A stretch of DNA of 64,000 nucleotides from Pseudomonadales bacterium (GTDB lineage: Bacteria > Pseudomonadota > Gammaproteobacteria > Pseudomonadales > Azotimanducaceae): assembly GCA_028281005.1 (NCBI GenBank), contig JANQKS010000036.1, positions 1 through 64,000 on the forward strand, in the 5' to 3' direction. The notes under the pieces are model-generated. The model was given only the letters and a program-made list of their open reading frames with translations. It did no database searches and was not told the DNA's origin. Positions within the stretch are counted from its first letter, which is position 1. The number at the start of each line of letters is the position of its first letter. Made by a program: the position numbers and the translations under genes. Of the stretch, positions 8,393 to 16,220 are shown piece after piece.

Positions 8393-9013
8393 ATGAACGC
8401 AAAAATCCTCTCTCTATACGTTGTCTGCAGCATGTTATTCACCCTGCTATTGACGCCGCTCACAGCCGCAGCAGCACCTTGTGAACTCACCAAGGACCGC
8501 TTCGGTAAATACTCTGGGAATTGCTACCTTCCATCCCGCTTCGGTGATGAGCTGCGCTTCGAAACCCTGGAATGGTCACCCGATTCATTCCGGATATTCC
8601 GGCTGAAGATGCCCGATCTATACTCCGATGACGGCGACTACAACGTGTTTGGCACCGCGGTGGAAGTAGAAGTGCGCACGGGTAACAGTGGCGACTACCG
8701 ATCCGGGGACTTTGATGTCACCGCGGAAGTGCACATCAAATATCCCAACGGCACCATTTACGGCACCCAGATAATCACCGGCCGCGTGACCGGCATCGAT
8801 CCTGGTCAACGGACAAGGACCGTACTTGGATATGTCACCGTGCCTGATCGTGTCAGCGACTGGGATCTACATGTCACCTTTTTCGTTGATTCCGACAATA
8901 TGGCCAGCGGTGGCGAAATCTGGGAAGCCGACGAAACCAACAACGTCTTTGACGACGGCATCTGCCGTGTCTACGGGCAAGACCCTGATTTGACGGTGGG
9001 CGCTTGTGACTAG
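8393..9013 (+). CDS. Secreted CARDB-like protein
   Basis: The 206-residue product has a signal peptide (MNAKILSLYVV, core, cut near AAAA). The mature part is one beta-sandwich whose end (VDSDN, EIWEADETNNVFD) matches the CARDB adhesion-type fold with its DETNN motif. Cys pairs occur near the N-terminus (CELTK, NCYLP) and the C-terminus (GICRVYG, GACD). A role in surface adhesion or as a binding module is likely but unproven. AGGAG lies before the ATG. It is monocistronic, divergent from an ECF sigma gene, and carries a copy of the shared ECF promoter. Confidence 0.8.
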   Translation: MNAKILSLYVVCSMLFTLLLTPLTAAAAPCELTKDRFGKYSGNCYLPSRFGDELRFETLEWSPDSFRIFRLKMPDLYSDDGDYNVFGTAVEVEVRTGNSGDYRSGDFDVTAEVHIKYPNGTIYGTQIITGRVTGIDPGQRTRTVLGYVTVPDRVSDWDLHVTFFVDSDNMASGGEIWEADETNNVFDDGICRVYGQDPDLTVGACD

Positions 9014-9154
9014 GTTTTGGTCCGTCCTCAACCTGTTCGCACTTCTTAGCATTCGCTACGCGCAGGCGGCTCCTTACGGGTCGCCTGCATTGTTTTAGCT
9101 TCGGCAGAACCGCGAACCAAACCTATTACTTTTGAACGCCCCGCAATTATTTTT

Positions 9155-9186
9155 GAACCTCCCCGCAACCAGGTGTGACTTATCTT
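9155..9186 (+). promoter_or_regulatory. Candidate ECF promoter of a short transcript
   Basis: TTTTTGAACC (GAAC at 9155-9158) is followed after 21 bases by TTATCTT, with GTGAC directly before, as at 3574. A second -35-like copy (GAAC at 9134-9137) lies exactly 21 bases upstream and shares the following YCCCGCAA, so the element is a tandem direct repeat. Confidence 0.5.
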
Positions 9187-9211
9187 GTAACGAAACACTT
9201 GGAAGCAAACA

Positions 9212-9298
9212 ATGCGCCGCCAACTGACAGCTTTATCCATCGATTTAATCTTCTTCGCCTTGTTGTTCACCGTTTGCGTGACGAAGGTGTGGACGTAA
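9212..9298 (+). CDS. Possible 28-residue membrane peptide
   Basis: A short frame begins at ATG 9212 after GGAAG and ends at TAA 9296. The product starts MRRQL and has a hydrophobic segment of about 17 residues (ALSIDLIFFALLFTVCV), then KVWT. It could be a single-span small membrane protein or a leader. It lies just behind a candidate ECF promoter and before a pyrimidine tract and terminator. There is no homology support, so this is tentative. Confidence 0.35.
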   Translation: MRRQLTALSIDLIFFALLFTVCVTKVWT

Positions 9299-9302
9299 CG
9301 GA

Positions 9303-9386
9303 GTTTCTCTCTTCTTCTCTCTTCTTCTCTCTCCCTTATCCCTCCCCACTTCCTCTCTCAACTCCTCCTTAAATCCTCTCCCCCCA
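9303..9386 (+). repeat. Pyrimidine tract with short CT repeats
   Basis: Over 80 bases are nearly all C or T on the plus strand, with CTCTTCTT repeated at the start and C-runs at the end. The tract lies between a short frame and a terminator and is unlike anything else in the window. Confidence 0.8.
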
Positions 9387-9387
9387 C

Positions 9388-9414
9388 TCAAGCCCGTCAC
9401 CAGACGGGCTCTTT
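9388..9414 (+). terminator. Intrinsic terminator
   Basis: GAGCCCGTC-type arms are visible: AGCCCGTC, loop ACCA, GACGGGCT, then a run of six T. The stem is GC-rich and perfect. It ends whatever is transcribed from 9155 and also any read-through from the gene at 8393. Confidence 0.85.
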
Positions 9415-9574
9415 TTTGTGGCACATTTACCTACCCTCAATCTAACGGTTGCAACATAGCGGCGATTGCGCAATATTTCTTGTTTCGGGGGGCATTTAGG
9501 CTGCGAAAACAAAAACATAGAGCAACCACCTGCCAAAAGTCATACGGTATGCGCCCAACCTAAGCAAACGGTTC

Positions 9575-9610
9575 GCTATTTATCGCGTCTACACAGCAGG
9601 AATAAATAGC
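9575..9610. promoter_or_regulatory. Inverted repeat upstream of the sigma operon
   Basis: GCTATTTAT (9575-9583) and ATAAATAGC (9602-9610) are perfect 9-base arms with an 18-base spacer. They end about 22 bases before the -35-like GAAC at 9633. There is no T-run, so a regulator site is more likely than a terminator. Confidence 0.45.
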
Positions 9611-9632
9611 CAAAAAAAGACAAAAAAACTTT

Positions 9633-9663
9633 GAACCGTTTGCCAGCTGACTGTTACTCAAGG
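9633..9663 (+). promoter_or_regulatory. Candidate autoregulated ECF promoter of the sigma operon
   Basis: TTTGAACC (GAAC at 9633-9636) is followed after 21 bases by TCAAGG, with GTTAC directly before. The site at 17895 shares the nine bases GTTACTCAA at the same distance. A sigma factor reading its own promoter is usual for this class. Confidence 0.6.
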
Positions 9664-9698
9664 ACTGAGTCACATGCAATAAGAGGTCGTTGGGACCC

Positions 9699-10334
9699 AT
9701 GCCAGTCGCACAGTTGAGCATCATGTCTGCTATATCTCATGCAGAACAGAGCAGCAGCGCCAGCGAAGACGCCGATCAAGGTCTCATCGCGCGCATTGCT
9801 GAAGGTGATAAACGCGCCTTCGAGCAGCTCTTCACAGCCTACGGCGAACGGGTATTCCGTTACGCTTACCGCCTGATCAGTGATCAGACGAAAGCCGAAG
9901 AAGTCACCAACGATGTCATGTTGGAAGTGTGGAAAACTGCCGCCAAGTTTGAACGGCGCTCCAAAGTGAGCACCTGGATCCTCGGCATCACCCGGCACCT
10001 GGCGTTAAACGCCGTGCGCCGCAAGCAGTTGGACACGGTGGATGTGGATGACGCGCCGGAAATCGCCGCGCCAGAAGACAACACCAGTGCCCGCGACCAC
10101 GACCATCAAGTATTGCAGAAGACTCTACGCGAAGCCCTGAGCAAATTGTCGCCAGAGCATCGCGATGTCGTGGAGCTGACCTTTTTTCACGGCTGTTCTT
10201 ACGCGGAGATTGCAGAAATTGTGCAATGTCCGGAAAACACCGTGAAAACCAGAATGTTTCACGCCCGTAAACAACTCCAAGGCCTGCTGGTGGAAGCCGG
10301 CCTGGACCCTGCAAATGTGGAGATGGCGTCATGA
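9699..10334 (+). CDS. ECF sigma factor, first gene of the subtilase operon
   Basis: Region 2 is FTAYGERVFRYAYRLISDQTKAEEVTNDVMLEVWKTA and STWILGITRHLALNAVRR; region 4 is LSPEHRDVVELTFFHGCSYAEIAEIVQCPENTVKTRMFHARKQL. About 211 residues is normal. ATG 9699 is preferred; TTG 9690 and ATG 9723 are alternatives. The stop overlaps the next start (ATGA), and that next gene encodes a membrane anti-sigma factor, so the two are translationally coupled. It is paralogous to the sigma factor at 7638. The most likely regulon is the set of genes with the GAAC-21-YYA promoter pattern in this window. Confidence 0.93.
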   Translation: MPVAQLSIMSAISHAEQSSSASEDADQGLIARIAEGDKRAFEQLFTAYGERVFRYAYRLISDQTKAEEVTNDVMLEVWKTAAKFERRSKVSTWILGITRHLALNAVRRKQLDTVDVDDAPEIAAPEDNTSARDHDHQVLQKTLREALSKLSPEHRDVVELTFFHGCSYAEIAEIVQCPENTVKTRMFHARKQLQGLLVEAGLDPANVEMAS

Positions 10335-11005
10335 ATCGACAAGAAGCACAAGAGCTGTTGCCTTGGTTTGTCGCTGGCACCTTGAACGAACAGGAAACCC
10401 GAGCCGTTCAAGCGTTTATCGACAGCGGCGAAATTACCAGCACGGAGCTGGATGAACTCAATATGTTTGCCACCGCGGTTAATGAACAGACCGCGGACGA
10501 ACCCGAGTACAACCCGGCTATTCTGAATAAAGCCATGGCGCAGCTGGATGCCACGCCGCAGGACGCCATCGAGGAACCCCTGGTGGTCGGTGAAGCCGAA
10601 CCCCAGCGCGGCGGATTTTTCGCCAATCTGCTGGACCGTTTGCAATGGTCACAAACCCCAAGCATGGCCAAACTGGCGCTCGGCGCTCAGTTTGCCGCAG
10701 TACTGGCGTTGGCCGTAGCGGTAGCGGTACCCGGCGGCCAGGACATGGGTGGTGCGTATTACGAAGTGGTCTCCGGCACCAATCCGGCGCTTGCCGCGGA
10801 CTTCAACATTGCCTTTGCCCCGGACACCACAGAAACCGCGGTGCGCGAACTGCTGCTGGAACTGGATGCACAAATTGTTGCTGGGCCCAATAGTCTTGGT
10901 ATGTACGGCATCGCCTTACCTGCCGAAACTGACTTGGCCCAACTGCAAGCCCAGCTAAACAGCAACGCGCTCGTCACCTACGTGCAACCGGCGGCCAACC
11001 CATGA
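10331..11005 (+). CDS. Membrane anti-sigma factor with subtilase-propeptide-like periplasmic domain
   Basis: The cytoplasmic N-terminus (MNRQEAQELLPWFVAGTLNE) matches the sigma-binding part of zinc-less anti-sigma factors. One membrane span lies near 117-133 (FAAVLALAVAVAV). The periplasmic part (about 150-220) contains FNIAFAPDTTETAVRELLLE, AQIVAGPNSLGMYGIALP and VTYVQP. This pattern resembles the I9-type inhibitor/propeptide fold that precedes subtilases. The gene overlaps the sigma gene by 4 bases and the first subtilase gene by 4 bases. The inference is that a subtilase binds or cuts this domain and so controls release of the sigma factor. Confidence 0.8.
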   Translation: MNRQEAQELLPWFVAGTLNEQETRAVQAFIDSGEITSTELDELNMFATAVNEQTADEPEYNPAILNKAMAQLDATPQDAIEEPLVVGEAEPQRGGFFANLLDRLQWSQTPSMAKLALGAQFAAVLALAVAVAVPGGQDMGGAYYEVVSGTNPALAADFNIAFAPDTTETAVRELLLELDAQIVAGPNSLGMYGIALPAETDLAQLQAQLNSNALVTYVQPAANP

Positions 11006-12558
11006 GCGCACGTCTGGGCACCTGTCTCGCTACTCAGCGCGCCCGGGTAAAACTGCTCGTTGGGTGCATGCTGCTGGCCATCGGTGCCAGCAGTTATGCC
11101 GCCAGCCCGCCGAATGACCCGCACTACAACGCTGAAGGGTCATGGGGGCAGGATTTTGCCGACCAATGGGCGCTGCGCCAGCAGCGTGTGTACGCCGACA
11201 TTGCGCCGAATGATGCCGATGAGGAGATCATCGTTGCGGTGATCGACACCGGTCTCGACTATACCCATACCGATCTCGCGGCAGAGAAGCTCTGGCAAAA
11301 CCCCGCTGAGCGTAAAAACGGCCGTGACGATGACAATAACGGCTACGTAGACGATCTCATTGGCTGGAATTTTGTCGACAACAACAACAACCCCTGGGAT
11401 TTGAGCGGTCACGGCACCCACATTGCGGGTGTCATTGCAGCCTGCACCAACAACGGCATAGGCATCGCCGGCGCCAATCCCCAGGCGCGTATCATGGCGT
11501 TGAAAGCCGCCAACTTCATTGGCCAAGCCCGCAGCAGCGCCGTGGCCGCGGCGATCTACTACGCGGTAGACCATGGCGCACGCATCATCAATCTAAGCCT
11601 CGGTGGTGAGCTCGTCACTGAATTGGAAATAGAAGCGGCCAAATATGCCCAACAACAGGATGTCCTCATCCTGGTGGCGGCGGGTAACCAAGGTGTGTCC
11701 GCCGAGCAACAAGGTTACTCCACGCTGCCCGGCGTGCTGGTGGTGGGCGCCAGCGACCAAGTGGGTCAGCGCGCTGGCTTCTCCAACTTCGGTAACAACG
11801 TGGCACTGCTCGCACCAGGCGTGGACGTGTTATCCCTACGTGCGGAAGACACCGACTTTATTGCGCTCACCAATCCGCTGGATTATCCCGACGAAAGTGC
11901 GGTGGTCGGCGAAGAAGGTGAGTACTACCGCGCCTCCGGTACATCATTTTCCACCGCGCTGGCAACAGGTATCGCCTCGCGGGTTCTAAGCCAGCGCCCG
12001 GAATTAACCAGCGGCGAGCTGCGTGAGGCACTGGTGCAAACCGCCACGGACGTAGAACCGCCGGGGGTTGACCAGCTGTCCGGTTATGGCCAACTGGACT
12101 ACGTCGCCGCCCTGCAGGTCGAGCAAGGCGCCTTTGTGCACGCACGCTTGGCCAGTGCCGAACTCGAGCTAGCCGACACCCAGCTGTGGATCAAAATTCA
12201 CGGCACCGCCGCGGCAGCGAACTTTGCCAGCGCTGAATTGCACCTGCGCGCGGTGGCAGGATCCATACCCGTAGAGGAAGAAGATCCGAAATCCAAGAAG
12301 AAAAAGCGTAAGGGAGACGAACTGCCTGAACCCACCCCTTACGACTGGCAGGTCATCAGCACCTTAAACACACCGGTGAAAGCTGAACAGCTCGGACGCT
12401 ACAGCATCACCGAGCTGACCAAACTGGCCGGCGGCTCCACCGCCTGGGAAGTGCGGTTGCAAGTCACCGATGCCGATGGCAGCCAACGCGAAGCCTTTAT
12501 GAGCCTTGGCTTACCCAGACCTGAAACACCCGCCGAGGAGGTTGCCCAAGATGGTTAA
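11002..12558 (+). CDS. Subtilisin-like (S8) serine protease 1
   Basis: The 518-residue product has a signal peptide (cut near SYA). Its triad is Asp82 (VAVIDTGLD), His137 (SGHGTHIAG) and Ser315 (GTSFSTALA), with oxyanion Asn229 (AAGNQG). It has no room for a normal propeptide between signal and catalytic domain: the domain begins by about residue 50. A DDDNNGYVDD segment near 109-118 looks like a calcium site. After about 385 comes a beta domain with a Lys-rich loop (KSKKKKRK). It is exported and probably periplasmic or surface-bound. The missing propeptide and the propeptide-like domain in the adjacent anti-sigma factor suggest they interact. Confidence 0.93.
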   Translation: MSARLGTCLATQRARVKLLVGCMLLAIGASSYAASPPNDPHYNAEGSWGQDFADQWALRQQRVYADIAPNDADEEIIVAVIDTGLDYTHTDLAAEKLWQNPAERKNGRDDDNNGYVDDLIGWNFVDNNNNPWDLSGHGTHIAGVIAACTNNGIGIAGANPQARIMALKAANFIGQARSSAVAAAIYYAVDHGARIINLSLGGELVTELEIEAAKYAQQQDVLILVAAGNQGVSAEQQGYSTLPGVLVVGASDQVGQRAGFSNFGNNVALLAPGVDVLSLRAEDTDFIALTNPLDYPDESAVVGEEGEYYRASGTSFSTALATGIASRVLSQRPELTSGELREALVQTATDVEPPGVDQLSGYGQLDYVAALQVEQGAFVHARLASAELELADTQLWIKIHGTAAAANFASAELHLRAVAGSIPVEEEDPKSKKKKRKGDELPEPTPYDWQVISTLNTPVKAEQLGRYSITELTKLAGGSTAWEVRLQVTDADGSQREAFMSLGLPRPETPAEEVAQDG

Positions 12559-14854
12559 GCGCACCCTTATGCATGCCTCTAAGCACACGCTTAAGCACAC
12601 CCTGGGCAGCCTGTGTTTGCTGCTGGCGATCAGCAGCGCCGCGGCCAGCACTAATAATGAGTATGCCCAGCAGTGGCAACAACCATTGCAGATCACGTTG
12701 CCTGAACCCACCCGCAGCGTATTGCTGTCCAGCATGGTGGAACCCGCGCAATGGTTAGCGGAACACAACATCACCGATGCCCAGCTGTTGCGCCAGGGGC
12801 GCAGCACTATGGTGCAGTTCCCCATGTCGGAAGAAAACTGGGCGATGCGCGAAGAGGCGCTGTGCGGCAGCCCAGGTGTCGCAGCGTGTGACGCCGGGGC
12901 CTGCAAAACCATTATGTTTCGTGCCCAGGCGGGTAACGCCTCCGACACGGAAAAAGTGAAAGCCCGCATCATCGAAACCCCGCCAGACATTGAAGAAACC
13001 GAAACGCTTGAAGAAAACGGCGGTGTTTGCCGCAGCATAGTGCCACCTCCGCTGTTACCGCCAGAAAGCGGCGCGGTGCCGAACTTAACTTTGGACTTCA
13101 GCCAGATGCCGCGGCGCGACGATGCACGTCGCCGAGCAACCTCACCGTCTTCCTCATCCACTTCCCCATCCACTTCGAGTGACGCGGCGTCCACGCAGAC
13201 CGGCCCCGATCTGTCATTGCAAAAAGATGCTGCCACCAGCCCACAGGTGGCTGATAGCGCGGGTGCTACCGACAGTATCAGCCAGGGAGAGGGTGCTCAA
13301 ACCCCTGACACAGTTGCACCAGACACGGCCAGCGCAGCTGCCGAAAGCAGCCCAACCGAAGTTGCCGGGTTCGATGATACCCAGACTACCGAAGCGGCCA
13401 GCGCCGATGGGGCCGCAACGGATCAGCCGGGCGCTACAGACAGTGGCTCATCTGTGGAGACCGAGGCGTCTGAGGTGGCAAGTGCAGAAACACCTGCTGC
13501 GGAACCTTTCGACCCGATGGATTTGTACAGCAATGCCGCTGCTGCGCTACGCGCCGTGGATTTTCAGCTGCAGGTGGCACCAAACTTCACCGACGGCGCC
13601 AATCTTTCCAGCAGCCAATTACCCGCCGACACCACCGATTACAGCCTCATGGTGGGTGAAGGCTGCCAAGCCGTTACCGTTCCGCTGTCCAGCGTAGCAC
13701 CCGCTCGGGTGCCGAACTTGATAGTCGCGCTGGTCAACGGCGACCCCGCCACCGTAGGTGCGGTACATCGTCTTTCACCCATCAAGCAAAGCCAGCTCGC
13801 CAGCACCGGCGACACGCTGGTGGTTTACTACAGCGCGCGCCCGGTGCCGCAAGTGTTACCGCTGTTGCGCCTAGACAGTAACTTCCTGATGGTGGAACCG
13901 GAGCACATCTTCACCACCAGCGCGGCAGCGGCGAGTTATTCCGATCCGCTGGCCACCTTTACCTACGGCCCGGCACACACCGGTGCTTTGGCCCTGCACA
14001 GCGATTCCACCGGCCAGGGTGAGACCATCGCGGTGATTGATACCGGGGTGGCACTTGAACACCCAGATCTGCAAGGGCGGGTGAAACATGAAGACTTCAC
14101 CGATCTTGGCTGGAGCGAAGATGCACACGGCACAGCCGTAGCCAGCATCATCGCGGCCGCGGCCAACAACGGTTTAGGCAGCTACGGGGTGGCCCCGGAC
14201 GCTAACATTCTGGCGCTCAAAGCCTGCCAGCCAAAACAAGAGGGCGGACTGGCGGCACGCTGCTGGACAAGCTCTCTGGTAAAAGCGCTGGATGCCGCCA
14301 TCAGCCAAGATGCACAAATCATCAACATGAGTTTGGCCGGTCCGCCGGATGAAATCTTAAGCAAATACGTTGAGTTGGCTGTCACCCAAAACCGCCTGGT
14401 GATTGCAGGTGCCGGCAACGGCGGACCGCAGGCTTTACCCGCTTTTCCCGCGGCGATCCCCGGTGTACTTGCAGTCACCGCCATCGACCGCAACAACCGG
14501 CCGTATCGTGACGCCAACCAGGGCGACTACATCGACATCGCCGCACCTGGCGTCGACATCATCACCGCATCTCCGGGTGAAGGTTTTCCCGCTTCTTCGG
14601 GCACCTCGTGGGCAGCGGCTCACGTTAGCGGTATCGCTGCGCTTTTAAAGCCGCTAATGCCTTTGGCCACACCCGCAGACATCGCCTTTTTACTGCGCAG
14701 TGAAACCACAGACCTGGGCGCACCCGGTAAAGACCAACAATTTGGCTACGGCGTGGTGGACGCGTGTGCCGCGGCTTCAGTTGCCACCGCCCAGGCCATC
14801 ACCTGCGGTGAGGCTGATATCAGCTTAGAAAGGAGTATCGACAGTGCTGAGTAA
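12551..14854 (+). CDS. Subtilisin-like (S8) serine protease 2 with long N-terminal part
   Basis: ATG 12551 follows GAGGAGG and starts a signal peptide (cut near SAAAS). Residues about 40-180 form an N-terminal domain with several Cys. About 185-330 is a Ser/Thr/Ala/Asp-rich low-complexity linker. A second domain follows to about 480. The catalytic domain has Asp497 (VIDTGVALEHPDL), His526 (DAHGTAVASI) and Ser686 (GTSWAAAHVSG). The gene overlaps the preceding protease gene by 8 bases. Two unlike subtilases in one sigma operon suggest distinct steps, for example one in signalling and one in processing surface proteins; this is inference. Confidence 0.92.
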   Translation: MVKRTLMHASKHTLKHTLGSLCLLLAISSAAASTNNEYAQQWQQPLQITLPEPTRSVLLSSMVEPAQWLAEHNITDAQLLRQGRSTMVQFPMSEENWAMREEALCGSPGVAACDAGACKTIMFRAQAGNASDTEKVKARIIETPPDIEETETLEENGGVCRSIVPPPLLPPESGAVPNLTLDFSQMPRRDDARRRATSPSSSSTSPSTSSDAASTQTGPDLSLQKDAATSPQVADSAGATDSISQGEGAQTPDTVAPDTASAAAESSPTEVAGFDDTQTTEAASADGAATDQPGATDSGSSVETEASEVASAETPAAEPFDPMDLYSNAAAALRAVDFQLQVAPNFTDGANLSSSQLPADTTDYSLMVGEGCQAVTVPLSSVAPARVPNLIVALVNGDPATVGAVHRLSPIKQSQLASTGDTLVVYYSARPVPQVLPLLRLDSNFLMVEPEHIFTTSAAAASYSDPLATFTYGPAHTGALALHSDSTGQGETIAVIDTGVALEHPDLQGRVKHEDFTDLGWSEDAHGTAVASIIAAAANNGLGSYGVAPDANILALKACQPKQEGGLAARCWTSSLVKALDAAISQDAQIINMSLAGPPDEILSKYVELAVTQNRLVIAGAGNGGPQALPAFPAAIPGVLAVTAIDRNNRPYRDANQGDYIDIAAPGVDIITASPGEGFPASSGTSWAAAHVSGIAALLKPLMPLATPADIAFLLRSETTDLGAPGKDQQFGYGVVDACAAASVATAQAITCGEADISLERSIDSAE

Positions 14855-15869
14855 AATCTTAACTCAAGGGCTTCTGAGCGCTGCGCTGCTGTGCAGCACC
14901 TCCGCCGAGGCCAGGGATTTCATCCCTGCATCGGACAAAGGCGACTTTCAGTATTCCGCCCCGAGCGCCTATCCGGACATCAATCTGGACACCACACCCA
15001 TCGAGCAGCAAATTGCGAGCGATGCCGCGACACGCTGCGGCACACCGCTGGCCGCGGCGCCGCTGGACCTGGGTAACGCACAAAGTGTCATGGGCAAAAT
15101 GGTCGGTGCCGCGGCCAATGCGGCCATCGGCCAGTTGGTGGGCGGTTTGCTTGGCGGCGGTGGCGGCGGCAGCAACAAGAAGCCGCGCATGGCCAAAGAC
15201 CCCATCAAGAAGAAGTTTAAACAAAAGATTGAACACCCCGGCGGGGATGCAAGAATCCGCATTGGCGGCCAGGCCTACAGCGATGGTTTGTTGATCAGCG
15301 CCCGGGTAGATAAAGCCGCCGGTAAAGGCACTTTCCACACCATGTTCTTAGAGCAGCCGGATTGCCGCCGCATTTGGCCCGAAGCCTACGCGCAGTATGG
15401 TTTATGGGGCAGCTGGAGCCTCTCGGTTTCGGTCACTAAGACCAAAAGCACCTACCGCGACGGCCAGCTGGTGGACCGTTCGGTGTCCAGGTCCGGTTGG
15501 TCAAAATCCGGGGACTTTGATTTATCCCGCGGTTTTTCTCTGTGGGATCAGCTGCCCGGGGAAGACTTACGCATGATCTTGGACGCGGACGAAGCTTACT
15601 TAACCCAATTGCGGCGGGAGATCGACACGCCGGCCTGGCAGCAGATGGGTTACGCCAAACCCGTCGAAGGTATCCGCGCGGCGGGTGGTGTGTTTCGCTT
15701 GAACCCGCAAGAAATCACGTCGGACACGTTAGCTGTTGTGCACATTACGCACGTGGAGAAAGGACGCTATCGCACAGTGGGTTTTCCACTGCGCATGAGC
15801 CCGCAAGGCGACGGCTTGATGGCGTTTGACTTGCACCCGGGTTTTCAGACACTGTTGGCGAGCGAATAA
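14844..15869 (+). CDS. Secreted protein with glycine-rich segment, unrecognised
   Basis: GTG 14844 follows AAAGGAG and overlaps the protease gene by 11 bases, so it is the last gene of the operon. The 341-residue product has a signal peptide (cut near AEA). A helical Ala/Gly segment runs into a Gly-rich stretch (about 85-110, VGGLLGGGGGGS), reminiscent of glycine-zipper proteins. A Lys-rich patch (KKKFKQK) comes next, and then a long beta-rich domain with WGSWSLSVSV and SLWDQLPGEDLRMILDADE. I recognise no family. It may be a substrate or partner of the two proteases or an envelope-associated structural protein. Confidence 0.75.
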   Translation: MLSKILTQGLLSAALLCSTSAEARDFIPASDKGDFQYSAPSAYPDINLDTTPIEQQIASDAATRCGTPLAAAPLDLGNAQSVMGKMVGAAANAAIGQLVGGLLGGGGGGSNKKPRMAKDPIKKKFKQKIEHPGGDARIRIGGQAYSDGLLISARVDKAAGKGTFHTMFLEQPDCRRIWPEAYAQYGLWGSWSLSVSVTKTKSTYRDGQLVDRSVSRSGWSKSGDFDLSRGFSLWDQLPGEDLRMILDADEAYLTQLRREIDTPAWQQMGYAKPVEGIRAAGGVFRLNPQEITSDTLAVVHITHVEKGRYRTVGFPLRMSPQGDGLMAFDLHPGFQTLLASE

Positions 15870-15881
15870 CGCGGCTGCAAT

Positions 15882-16220
15882 TCACTTCGGCTGCGCCAGG
15901 ACAACCAGATTGTTATCAGGGTCACGCATCAGCACCAGGTGAAAAGAAGTAGCCGGCTCAATCTCGCCCGGCTGCAAGCCTTCCCGGACTAAGCGCGCCC
16001 GCTCTTCGGCCAACCCCTGCACGACGATGGTCAGAGTCCCGTGGCCGGCGTTTGCAGCGTCTTCAAACAATTGCAAACCGGCGCAATCTTTGTGATGCCA
16101 TTCCGCCAGGTCACTCATCGGCTCTTCGTCCGCAGTGCGGCCAAACAACTTTGCAAACCAGGCTGCGCTAACGCTTAGGCTGGAACAGGCCAGCTGGGCA
16201 TAGATCCTCTGGATATTCAT
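15882..16220 (-). CDS. VOC-family (glyoxalase/bleomycin-resistance fold) protein
   Basis: A short VOC domain begins with MNIQRIYAQLACSSLSVSAAWFAKLFG, the usual first beta-alpha unit, and ends with HLVLMRDPDNNLVVLAQ, the last strand with its DP-N motif. About 112 residues is one VOC module. ATG 16220 overlaps the stop of the upstream short hydrolase frame (ATGA). It is divergent from an HxlR-type regulator, which probably controls it. Substrate unknown. Confidence 0.8.
   Translation of the reverse strand: MNIQRIYAQLACSSLSVSAAWFAKLFGRTADEEPMSDLAEWHHKDCAGLQLFEDAANAGHGTLTIVVQGLAEERARLVREGLQPGEIEPATSFHLVLMRDPDNNLVVLAQPK

Larger units (their letters stand above)
9155..9414 (+). ncRNA. Candidate ECF-dependent small RNA or leader transcript
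   Basis: A promoter-like element near 9155-9186 and a strong intrinsic terminator at 9388-9414 would bound an RNA of roughly 230 bases. Its second half is almost pure C and U (9303-9386) and contains CCTCCTTA at 9364-9371, identical to the 16S rRNA anti-Shine-Dalgarno end. ECF-controlled small RNAs with anti-Shine-Dalgarno motifs are known in other proteobacteria. Whether this one is expressed is inference. Confidence 0.35.
9014..9689. other. Long non-coding or small-gene interval
   Basis: No conventional gene is seen over 676 bases. The interval holds a candidate ECF promoter (9155), a 28-codon frame (9212-9298), a long pyrimidine tract, a strong terminator (9388-9414), an inverted repeat (9575-9610) and the promoter of the sigma operon (9633). 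Each is listed separately. The stretch 9425-9570 shows nothing I can name. Confidence 0.6.

Noticed and set aside
9046-9270. Minus-strand frame of 74 codons
   Set aside because: It has no leader, no domain pattern and no ribosome site, and it crosses the GAAC promoter repeat and the 28-codon plus-strand frame.
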